A stretch of 38,876 nt of DNA from positions 1 through 38,876 of the forward strand of contig JAOAPH010000014.1 of the NCBI GenBank assembly GCA_025462835.1, in the 5' to 3' direction. The translations under genes were made by a program, and so were the position numbers. Position 1 is the stretch's first letter. The number at the start of each line of letters is the position of its first letter. Below, in pieces: positions 33,001 through 38,876 of the stretch. Under the pieces are notes generated by a model. The model was not told where the DNA came from. It did not search any database and saw only the letters and a program-made list of their open reading frames with translations. The DNA comes from Candidatus Angelobacter sp. GTDB taxonomy: Bacteria; Acidobacteriota; Terriglobia; Terriglobales; Acidobacteriaceae.

Positions 33001-34022
33001 TGCGCGCCGATCTGCGAGATCGTGCCGTGAAAACTAGGCATCTGGACTCGCAATGCCCGGCTGCTCAAGTTTCCATCGAGTGAAAGTGAATCGAGCATCT
33101 CTCGGTTCGGCTGGCTCCGATAATGCATTGCCCCTACAGCGCGAATGACTCCGACCGGTAACGTGGGGTTCTTCACGATCCGGCGAAACTCTCCCGCATC
33201 CACCACCGCGTCATAATTCGCTTCTACGCGCGGATTGGCATAATCGTCCAGCCTCGCATTGAGCATGAACTTTGACGGCCCGCTGGTCAGCACCGCATTC
33301 TTCAGCAGAAAGGTAGTGGGAGTGGCGTCGAATGGAGCGTCCAAGTCGTGCGCCAAGGGATTGAAATTGCTGAATTGCAGCACGCCGTTGTGATAGGCCA
33401 AATTGCCCGAATAACGCCGTTCCCCCGTGTCGAACGACGATTGAAATGACAGATCGTGCAGATCGGCGTTCAGGACGCTCTTCTGGTTGCTGTAGTAGAT
33501 CTCTCCGCGACTAAGCAGCACGTGCCGCACCGCGAGATCGAAAACGCTGGTTCGGCTCCCGCCGTTGCTCTTTGTTTTTGGAAGATTGTCATTGCCTTGC
33601 TTGTCGGCAAAGACGCGTACCACTGGATGGACGACCTTTACATCGTCCAGGTACCACTTCCTATGCAGGACGGAGACGATGCGCACTCCCAACTCAACCT
33701 GATCCACTTGGAACACTGGAGGATCAGGATGGGGGCTCGCGCCATGCACAGTGACTCCGTAAATATCCAAGCTCAAGTTGGAAAGATTCAGTGCGAAATT
33801 CTGGACTTGTACTTTGGAGCCCAGGGCTTCGCTCGCCTTCTGTTCTGCCGTGTGCAGGATGTAGCCGTGAAATCGATTGCTTCGTAGTACCACAACAGCA
33901 GCTACGGCAAGAATGAGGACGATTGCCAGCAGACTCGCAACAATCCAGCCGATGATTCGTCCGGCTCTCGATCGTCGCGGATATTCGTCCGGAGGTAGCG
34001 GGGGATTGAGTAGCGCGCTCAA
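30018..34022 (-). CDS. tamB: TamB-like translocation/assembly protein (DUF490, AsmA superfamily)
   Basis: A 1334-residue protein with one N-terminal membrane helix (about 22-46) and a very long repetitive beta-strand body, as in TamB and other bridge proteins that span the periplasm. The C-terminal TamB domain carries GTLDFVNRTQTQPVVNVAVS and PALPPSDIINLLAFGQT, and ends FETLIRRSW. TamB works with an Omp85 barrel in outer-membrane protein insertion or lipid transfer. The start is TTG at 34022, overlapping the stop of the Omp85 gene (TTGA), so the two are coupled. Only 8 nt separate its stop from that of the convergent BNR-repeat gene, with no terminator seen between them. The pair fits a TamA-TamB system. 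Confidence 0.92.
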   Translation of the reverse strand: MSALLNPPLPPDEYPRRSRAGRIIGWIVASLLAIVLILAVAAVVVLRSNRFHGYILHTAEQKASEALGSKVQVQNFALNLSNLSLDIYGVTVHGASPHPDPPVFQVDQVELGVRIVSVLHRKWYLDDVKVVHPVVRVFADKQGNDNLPKTKSNGGSRTSVFDLAVRHVLLSRGEIYYSNQKSVLNADLHDLSFQSSFDTGERRYSGNLAYHNGVLQFSNFNPLAHDLDAPFDATPTTFLLKNAVLTSGPSKFMLNARLDDYANPRVEANYDAVVDAGEFRRIVKNPTLPVGVIRAVGAMHYRSQPNREMLDSLSLDGNLSSRALRVQMPSFHGTISQIGAHYSLANRNVEVRDMRARVLGGEFTGSLMMRDITGASRSQMHAGVRGVSVAELKTLMPSASLKQITLGGTVSAVADAKWGKTFDDLAAHTDATIQASVGSAANASAKPVPINGVIHADYAAAKKEIALANNYLRTQQTSVTLNGAVSNRTSLQVRVQSNDLHELESVAEIFQTPTPGQPSRPLGLYGTATFTAAVSGSTSAPHLTGQLSAANLRVRGSGIRSLRTNVEASPSALKLGNGELLPANRGKVSFNLSAGLHNWSFSNTSPVDVALNASQLDVAELAKAAGSQMPVSGTLSANVALRGSEMNPVGNGRVSLTQAKVDNEPIQSATLKFQGTGNEVHGDVALHIPAGAAQSVFTYFPKQQGYEVQLQANGIRLDRIQSLKARKIELAGVLNANASGRGTVSNPQLTAKLQIPKLQVQNQTINAITLQADVANQLAKFALDSEAVNTYLRAKGTVRLTGDYYTDATLDTEKIPLQPLVAIYAPSQAANLTGQTEIHGTLRGPLKNKSLVEAHVTIPTLQVNYKNTAQIGAASPIRIDYTNGVINLQRTTIRGTDTDLQIQGSVPTNSAAPVSLLLMGTVNLQLAQLFAPDVTSSGQMRFNVNSYGARTDPNVQGRIDLVNVNVATVDVPLGLQNGNGVLTLTKDRLEVTDFHGTVGGGTVTASGSVLYRPSLQFNVGLAGKGIRMLYPDGVREEMETRLTLTGTPDAAELGGQVNIGQLSFTPEFDAASFLGQISSGTTPPPAQGFSQNLQLNVAVRSTSGVNLVNRTLSLQAAANLEVRGTAAQPVILGRINLTGGDLLFMGNRYVLEGGTLDFVNRTQTQPVVNVAVSTTIQQYNIHMRFEGPVDHLHTNYASDPALPPSDIINLLAFGQTTEAAGANPLPGNLGAQSLVASAVSNQITSRLEKIVGISHLAINPVLGNTTGTGSQQYATISVQERVTGNLFVNFSTDVTATQNQVIEVQYNLSPRVSVSTSRNQNGGFAFETLIRRSW

Positions 34023-37018
34023 AATGCTTGTCCTAACGTAATGAAGAGTTGTGTTGAACTGATACCGGCGATCGGATTCAGGTTGTGCCCAACGTCGATG
34101 CGCACCGGACCAACCGGCGTCGCGTACCGAAGTCCCAAGCCAATGGTATTGGAGTAGTTACCGCCTACATCACCGAAGCCGACAGTCCGGAAAACATTGC
34201 CGCCATCATAGAAAGCAACTACGCCCAGCCCTTTCTTGAGCGGCACGGGAATGCGCAATTCCGAATTGATGATCAATAGCTCATTGCCGCCGGTCGGCAC
34301 GCGAATCAGCGCACAGGTAGATTGATCCGCTGGATTGCCGCAAGCCTGGACTGTCTGCTGCGGTCCGGCGCCATTCAGCGGAAATCCCCGGAGCGTGCTG
34401 CCACCGCCGGAAAAAAATTTCTCGCTGATAGGAACATGGCTGTTGCCAATAGCTTCTTCAAGACCGATGCGGACGCTGTTGGCCCAAATGATGCCGGCAG
34501 GAATCTTCCTGTAGTACGCCGTTTGCGCGAGGAGCTTCGCAAAATTGACATTGGAGCCCAACCACGTTGGGTTAAAAGCGACTTCGAAACTTTCATAAAT
34601 CCCCTTGTGCGCGTCCAGAGGCATGTCGCGGGTATCGCGGGTAAAGACGACGGAGAACCGCGATAAGCGGACGTGCCGGTCTTCCGGAGGGATCAACTGG
34701 GGGATTAACAGCTGAGACACCCCGGTCAAGCTAAAGCTATAGCGTAAGAAGAGGTTACGAGTCTTGGCCGCATCCAGCGTGCGCTGGAACTGAGTTCCAA
34801 TCAGTCCTTGGGTCGAAATGAAGATTGGATTCTCGCTGTTGTGTTCGGCTGAGAGCGAGACATTCGAAGCCCACTTTGTCCAGTGGAAGATTGGATCGCT
34901 GTAGGTCACAGCTCCGCGCTGGTCCAGCCTGGCAGCCAATGCCGCTAATGTGAGTGATTCGGCTTTGCCGCGGAGGTTGCTGCGGGTGTATTCAATGGTT
35001 CCCCGCGGCCCCCAAAACGTCTGTTCGCTCGTAATGAAATTGGACGGCAGCCCGATCGGCGGCAGTCCCGGCACTGCCACGGTCCCGCCTGGGATATTGC
35101 CACCGCGGTTGATTACTTCAAACCCGAAGCCATATGTGATCGAGTTTTTCTTTGCCTCGTGGACCTTTACGACTACATCCTCTTCAGTCTGGGTTGTGAT
35201 TTGTCGACGCGGATCAACTTCGGCCCAATCAAAGATGTTGCGGGTGTATAGAAGGGTCTCTGAGGCCAGCATGTCATTTTCTTTGAGCGGATGCCCGGAC
35301 TGGATCGAAGCCGTGTCCATCTGAATCAACCTTGGCTGGGTGTATTTGCGCCCCAAAGTAATGATCGACGCGGTATGTACTTGCGGTCCTTCGTGGATCT
35401 TGTAATCCACCTGCAGCCGATGCGGCTTGTCAGGCACCTTCTGGGCAGTTTCGCGGAAGGTCGCAGTCAGATAACCCAGTTCCAAGTAGCGCGCAATTAT
35501 CTGGTTGCGGTCGTTGTCCGCAAGCTTCTGTGAGTAGGGTTTCCCGGGCGCAAGGTTGAGCCCCTTGGGGGCGAGCACCGATTCCGACAAACTGCTGCCT
35601 TCGATTCTTAGCGCCTCGACAATATCCTGCTCGCCTTCCTCAACCCGCAAAGTCGCAACGACGTTCTCTCCTCGGGTAGTGACTTCGGGAGTTATTTTTA
35701 TGTCGCTGAACCCGGCCGCTTGATAAACAGCTTTCAAGTTGTTAAGGCTCTTTCGCAAGTCGCGGTCGCTGAATCTCCCGTGGGACAAGAAATGAGCTTC
35801 CTTCAGCGTCGTGTGAGCAAGCAACTCCTTCTCCGGAATATGCTGATTTCCGACGATGGACACCTCCGCCACCCGATGCCGCGGGCCCTTCGTGACCTGG
35901 TACAGGATCGTTTTGTCCGGTGAATGCTCTATTTCTTTGCTCTCGACCTTCACATCGAAATAGCCTTTTGCCTGGAAATGTGAAACCAGGTTTTGCCTGC
36001 CTTCCTGAATGATCTCCGGATTGATGCCAACTTGCTGGTACACGGGCAGTAGCTTCTTGCGGGTCCAACTCCAGAGGTGCGCGCCTTCAACTTGCACACG
36101 TACCACGGGCCCGGGTTGAACATTGAAAGTCACGTCAGCCAGGTTCGATTCCCGGTCGTACTTTGCTCCCACTAGTTGGACCTGTGCTGCCAGGTAGTCC
36201 TGCTTGGCCAATAGATTTTGCAGGTACTGTGAAGCATTCTGGAGGGTCTTGGCTTTGTAGGTCTTGTTAGTTCGGATCGCCGCGCCGCGCAAACGTGCCT
36301 TGAAAGAACGCAAGGCCGTCTGCAATTCTTCGGATTTTCCCGGTGGCGCGCCGGTAATATTTACGTTTCCGAACTTCGCGCGTTGATTCATGTTGATGTG
36401 GAACGTGACATTTGCCAGCCCGTGTTTCTCGTCGCTGTGCACCTCCGGTTTCACCTGTGACAGGAAATATCCTGCTCGCTTTAGGAATGTTTGCAGTCCT
36501 TCTTGCGCTCGTTGCACGTCTAATTCGTTGTATTCACCCCGGGGTGGATAGTTGGAAACCTGCAACAATCTGGAATAGGAAATTGGATTGGCTACACCAG
36601 GAAAATCGAAGATCCCAAAGTAAAGTGCGGGTTGCAGCACGAATAGGACGCGCACTCCGTCGGGGTCCGGCCACACCTCAAGCTGCACGTCATGAAATTT
36701 CCCCAGCCGCTTTAGCGCAGCGATCGACTCATCGACTTTAGCCTGAGAAAAGGTCTCGCCTTTTTTTTGTTTGAGAAGAGGAAGCAGCTCTGCCAGATTC
36801 ACGTCGGGTCTGCCGGCGATTTCTACTGACGAGACCCTCTGCCCCTCATAACTCGGTAAAACTTGCGCCGTCTGCGGAGCCGTCCTGGGCGTTTGGCTGG
36901 GTTGTTGCGTCGGTGCGGTTTGGGCTCCGGCGCAGACGCTGATTGCCAGGTAAGCCACTATCGCGCCCGTAAACCGAAAGCATGTCGCCAATAAAACACT
37001 GCCCCCACTCTCGACCAC
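34019..37018 (-). CDS. Omp85-family outer-membrane protein with multiple POTRA domains (BamA/TamA-like)
   Basis: A 999-residue protein with a signal sequence (about 14-32) and a Pro/Gln/Thr linker, then a series of POTRA-like units: about 60-130, 131-220, 221-303, 304-378, 380-463, 464-545 and 546-620. The barrel spans about 625-999, with the loop-6 motif STLRGFP and a final LGQAF ending in Phe, typical of outer-membrane barrels. Known BamA proteins have five POTRA domains and TamA three, so seven is unusual (my count, by eye). Genetic coupling to tamB favours a TamA-like partner. The start GTG 37018 has AAGG 10 nt upstream. It is divergent from the exported amidase. Confidence 0.9.
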   Translation of the reverse strand: MVESGGSVLLATCFRFTGAIVAYLAISVCAGAQTAPTQQPSQTPRTAPQTAQVLPSYEGQRVSSVEIAGRPDVNLAELLPLLKQKKGETFSQAKVDESIAALKRLGKFHDVQLEVWPDPDGVRVLFVLQPALYFGIFDFPGVANPISYSRLLQVSNYPPRGEYNELDVQRAQEGLQTFLKRAGYFLSQVKPEVHSDEKHGLANVTFHINMNQRAKFGNVNITGAPPGKSEELQTALRSFKARLRGAAIRTNKTYKAKTLQNASQYLQNLLAKQDYLAAQVQLVGAKYDRESNLADVTFNVQPGPVVRVQVEGAHLWSWTRKKLLPVYQQVGINPEIIQEGRQNLVSHFQAKGYFDVKVESKEIEHSPDKTILYQVTKGPRHRVAEVSIVGNQHIPEKELLAHTTLKEAHFLSHGRFSDRDLRKSLNNLKAVYQAAGFSDIKITPEVTTRGENVVATLRVEEGEQDIVEALRIEGSSLSESVLAPKGLNLAPGKPYSQKLADNDRNQIIARYLELGYLTATFRETAQKVPDKPHRLQVDYKIHEGPQVHTASIITLGRKYTQPRLIQMDTASIQSGHPLKENDMLASETLLYTRNIFDWAEVDPRRQITTQTEEDVVVKVHEAKKNSITYGFGFEVINRGGNIPGGTVAVPGLPPIGLPSNFITSEQTFWGPRGTIEYTRSNLRGKAESLTLAALAARLDQRGAVTYSDPIFHWTKWASNVSLSAEHNSENPIFISTQGLIGTQFQRTLDAAKTRNLFLRYSFSLTGVSQLLIPQLIPPEDRHVRLSRFSVVFTRDTRDMPLDAHKGIYESFEVAFNPTWLGSNVNFAKLLAQTAYYRKIPAGIIWANSVRIGLEEAIGNSHVPISEKFFSGGGSTLRGFPLNGAGPQQTVQACGNPADQSTCALIRVPTGGNELLIINSELRIPVPLKKGLGVVAFYDGGNVFRTVGFGDVGGNYSNTIGLGLRYATPVGPVRIDVGHNLNPIAGISSTQLFITLGQAF

Positions 37019-37233
37019 GATGACTGTACCTTTTCCTTGATTGCTAGTCGGGCGTCACCATGTTCCGGTTCGGCTGCGTTCCCACGGGCTCACATCCGAG
37101 CTGAGCGAAACTCTGAGTCCCTATTCTGGAGATGCAGGCCAGAGGTGACTGTTTGTCCCAATGTCGATGCAGCTCTGGATTTAGCGCATCAACAACTCTG
37201 CAAGTGGCACTTTCCGCATCGCAGCGTTGCTCA

Positions 37234-37262
37234 TTGTCGCAATCGCCGCCCGGTGCTAGACT
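37234..37262 (+). promoter_or_regulatory. Likely promoter of the acetamidase-family gene
   Basis: TTGTCG (37234-37239) and an extended -10, TGC followed by TAGACT (37257-37262), are spaced by 17 bp. Initiation is expected near 37269, only about two bases before the ATG at 37271. Confidence 0.55.
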
Positions 37263-37270
37263 GCCCGCCC

Positions 37271-38281
37271 ATGAGAAAAATTGCTTTCACCTGTGCTGTC
37301 TTATTGTTGACCTGTATCTGCGTGGCCCAGAGCACAAGCCCTAACGTCATCCACTACAAGCTCGACGAAAAGAAGCTGAAGTACCTCTTCGCGACCTCCG
37401 AGCCGGTGTTGCACTTGAAGTCCGACGATGTCCTTGAGAGTAATACTGTGGATTGTTTTGGGAACGTTCTGCAGAAACCTGGCGACACCCTCGACATGGT
37501 GAAAGGCGACAATCCTCTAACAGGGCCATTTTTTATTGACGGCGCAGAGCCCGGCGATACTCTCGCCGTGAAGATCCTCGACCTGCAGGTGGATAGCAAA
37601 CAGGGTGTCGGCACCATCGCGCAAGGATTCGGCGCAATCAACATCACCAACTACACTCCCATGATCAACGCGCCTATCGCCGAAAAGATCTGGTTTTACC
37701 CCATCGATAAAACGACAAACACGGCCACCTTCAAGGCGCTCGACTCGAAGTTCTCAGTGAAGATACCTCTGCATCCTTTTCTCGGCTGCATCGGCGTGGC
37801 GCCCGCGGGCGGTGAGGCGCGAAGCTCCATTGTCCCCGCCGAATTCGGCGGCAACATGGACTCACCCGAGGCCAGCGCAGGGAACACGGTTTACTTCCCC
37901 GTAAACTCTCCGGGCGCGCTGCTCTTCCTAGGCGATGGCCATGCGGCAATGGGTGATGGCGAGATCGGCGGAACAGCTATTGAGGTCCCCATGCGCGTGC
38001 GCGTCCAGGTACACCTGATCAAAGGACAGAAGATCGGCTGGCCTCGCTTCGAGAACGAGGAATACATCATGACGGTCGGTGCCTACCGCCCACTGGACGA
38101 CGCATTGCGCATCGCCTACACCGAACTGGTTGGCTGGATGTACAAGGACTATGCCATCTCGGAGATGGACGCCTATGAACTGCTCTCAGAAGTGGGCGAG
38201 GTGCACCTGAACGAGATGGTCGATCCCAATTACGTGATCGTCGCAAAGATTAAGAAGAAATATCTTCCGCCCCATCGATAG
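37271..38281 (+). CDS. Exported acetamidase/formamidase-family protein (FmdA_AmdA)
   Basis: This 336-residue protein belongs to the formamidase/acetamidase family, which hydrolyses short amides to ammonia and a carboxylate. Family stretches are visible: VLHLKSDDVLESNTVDCFG, NPLTGPFFIDGAEPGDTLAV, HPFLGCIGVAPAGGE, FGGNMDS, LFLGDGHAAMGDGEIGG and YMTVGA-like MTVGAYRPLDDAL. The GDGHAAMGDGE segment and GC in LGCIG are the usual active-site region. Unlike most members it has a signal peptide (MRKIAFTCAVLLLTCICVAQ), so it should act outside the cytoplasm. The ATG at 37271 starts the signal sequence and has no ribosome-binding site; the longer open frame back to 37037 is less likely. The natural substrate is unknown. 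Confidence 0.92.
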   Translation: MRKIAFTCAVLLLTCICVAQSTSPNVIHYKLDEKKLKYLFATSEPVLHLKSDDVLESNTVDCFGNVLQKPGDTLDMVKGDNPLTGPFFIDGAEPGDTLAVKILDLQVDSKQGVGTIAQGFGAINITNYTPMINAPIAEKIWFYPIDKTTNTATFKALDSKFSVKIPLHPFLGCIGVAPAGGEARSSIVPAEFGGNMDSPEASAGNTVYFPVNSPGALLFLGDGHAAMGDGEIGGTAIEVPMRVRVQVHLIKGQKIGWPRFENEEYIMTVGAYRPLDDALRIAYTELVGWMYKDYAISEMDAYELLSEVGEVHLNEMVDPNYVIVAKIKKKYLPPHR

Positions 38282-38339
38282 GCTGGATTCGCAGCAGGGG
38301 CGCTGTTGTAAACTGATGAAAGCAGTTGTCTTTCAGCGT

Positions 38340-38379
38340 GGCCCCGTAGCTCAGATGGATAGAGCAGCAGTTTCCTAAA
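38340..38379 (+). tRNA. 5' half of tRNA-Arg(CCU), interrupted after the anticodon loop
   Basis: The acceptor strand GGCCCCG (38340-38346), T8 and A9, the D-arm (GCTC at 38349-38352, GAGC at 38362-38365, loop AGATGGATA), the 5' anticodon stem GCAGT (38367-38371) and the loop TTCCTAA (38372-38378) with anticodon CCT (38374-38376) all fit a tRNA-Arg reading AGG. The next bases should be ACTGC to close the stem but read AGTGG, and no variable loop, T-arm or 3' acceptor follows within the remaining 497 nt. The gene is therefore split. Most likely an integrated element begins here; its far end would carry or rebuild the 3' half. Confidence 0.85.
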
Positions 38380-38400
38380 GTGGTACGAAACGTAATATCA

Positions 38401-38527
38401 AGTACTTACGCGGTGTGATTGGCTACGTTTGAATGCGCTTAGGAACAACCGGAAACACTTAGTGTGGGGTTGTTGTGGGGTTAAAAAGATCATGGTATGG
38501 CGTCGACAGGCTCAGTACTAACGCGGT
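38401..38527. repeat. Direct repeats and nested hairpin beside the tRNA break
   Basis: AGTACTTACGCGGT (38401-38414) and AGTACTAACGCGGT (38514-38527) are 13/14 identical. TGTGGGGTT occurs twice with an 11-bp period (38463-38471 and 38474-38482). AACAACC (38444-38450) pairs with GGTTGTT (38468-38474) around an inner ACAC/GTGT stem. TTAGGAA (38439-38445) is the inverse of TTCCTAA in the tRNA anticodon loop. Confidence 0.7.
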
Positions 38528-38612
38528 AGCGGTCTGGAAGTTTTTTGTGGCTGTGGAATCCGACTGCAAAGTGTGCAGAAGCAAGTCATGGTTGTGAGCT
38601 TTGAACGATTGA

Positions 38613-38876
38613 CTACGGCAAGGTGATTTGCCGCTCCGAACTTGAACCGGGGGTCAATCTGTTCGCTGTCCACGTCCTCCCGTCCGCGAACGTAACATCT
38701 TCTAGCGTGATTCGGATGTTCGCCTCACCCTCACACCTGTACAGGAAGGCGTTGTAACTCTCGTTCCACCCGCGAGAATCACCTTGCGGCAGGATTGCGT
38801 CCCTTTCGGCTCCTGTTCCAACAGAAATTGAGCCATGGTTCGTCTCGTCATCGAGGACAAACGAGTACGCAGTAAC
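38613..38876 (-). CDS. C-terminal part of an unrecognised protein (partial)
   Basis: An uninterrupted frame enters from the right edge and ends at the TAG of 38613-38615, giving 87 residues plus stop. It contains SFVLDDETNHGSISVG, GWNESYNAFLYRCEGEANI and DVTFADGRTWTANRLTPG; these read like a soluble beta-rich domain. The start is outside the window. No membrane segment or known motif is seen, and it does not look like an integrase C-terminus (no R-H-R-Y pattern). It lies just inside the presumed integrated element, so it is probably cargo of that element. Function unknown. Confidence 0.55.
   Translation of the reverse strand, partial: VTAYSFVLDDETNHGSISVGTGAERDAILPQGDSRGWNESYNAFLYRCEGEANIRITLEDVTFADGRTWTANRLTPGSSSERQITLP

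Larger units (their letters stand above)
38282..38612. other. Gene-poor junction: intergenic DNA, half tRNA, putative element end
   Basis: Of these 331 bp, 38282-38339 is ordinary spacer with no clear terminator. 38340-38379 is a 5' tRNA half. 38380-38612 holds repeats and hairpins, described separately, and no plausible gene on either strand. Confidence 0.6.
38380..38876. mobile_element. Putative end of an element integrated in tRNA-Arg(CCU), body outside the window
   Basis: The region starts exactly where tRNA homology stops. It contains two direct-repeat families in its first 150 nt, resembling the arm-type binding sites of tyrosine recombinases, and then an unrecognised partial gene. No integrase is in view. 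The call rests on the split tRNA and the repeats; a group I intron or an assembly break are alternatives. Confidence 0.55.

Noticed and set aside
37037-37270. Upstream start for the acetamidase-family gene
   Set aside because: The signal peptide begins at 37271 and a promoter match lies at 37234-37262, inside the extension.
38636-38650. T-arm-like sequence on the minus strand (CCGGTTCAAGTTCGG)
   Set aside because: The stem has only four pairs with a wobble, no acceptor strand fits, and it lies inside the open frame 38613-38876.
38377-38876. Group I intron in tRNA-Arg(CCU), as known in some proteobacteria
   Set aside because: I found neither a 3' exon (T-arm and acceptor) nor a clear internal guide giving a G-U pair at a CCU splice site, nor the conserved P3/P7 core motifs in the first 230 nt. 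It remains an alternative only if the missing half lies further right.

Overview
The window looks like a chromosomal segment of a Gram-negative, soil-type Acidobacteriota, probably class Terriglobia (inference). Support comes from an Omp85/TamB outer-membrane pair, a large sortilin-type BNR-repeat protein, several small secreted proteins of a kind I associate with this phylum, a bacterial inositol-phosphate synthase, and dispersed short palindromes. GC is moderately high. Genes lie on both strands with short gaps, and many start codons overlap the preceding stop.

Layout. 1-2315: N-terminal and hinge part of a chromosome-segregation SMC ATPase (minus), with a long acidic insertion. 2795-3517: short-chain dehydrogenase (minus). 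3862-5154: secreted repeat protein (plus). 5385-6182: YmdB-type phosphoesterase (minus), whose 3' end has a decayed second copy downstream. 6252-6637: array of GC-rich palindromes, followed by an AT-rich stretch. 6893-13326: minus-strand operon mutS, nagZ, anmK, oligopeptide-binding lipoprotein, joined by a 20-nt gap and two stop/start overlaps; the last three fit recycling of cell-wall muropeptides. 13478-13738: small membrane protein.

13906-17840: plus-strand tetrapyrrole operon hemX-like, hemA, hemC, hemD, essentially gapless and closed by a terminator. 17886-19232: inositol-3-phosphate synthase. 19314-20129: secreted protein of unknown function. 20269-21123: second short-chain dehydrogenase, followed by another palindrome pair. 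21277-22162: DedA membrane protein with a small upstream partner. 22240-24725: endonuclease III, a small secreted protein and an M48 metallopeptidase. 24803-25601: hypoxanthine phosphoribosyltransferase and a possible small membrane protein. 25731-26725: UPF0173 metal-dependent hydrolase and a basic small secreted protein. 26827-30009: large BNR-repeat protein. 30018-37018: coupled Omp85 (about seven POTRA-like domains) and TamB pair. 37271-38281: exported acetamidase/formamidase-family protein.

The right end is the least ordinary part. At 38340 a tRNA-Arg(CCU) gene begins, but its sequence stops matching a tRNA just after the anticodon loop (38379). The next 230 nt carry two kinds of direct repeat and a nested hairpin and no evident gene, and then the C-terminal 87 codons of an unrecognised protein run off the edge on the minus strand. 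This is best read as one end of an element integrated into the tRNA gene, with its body outside the window. Apart from that boundary the window is mostly housekeeping. I do not see a complete novel defence or mobile system in it.
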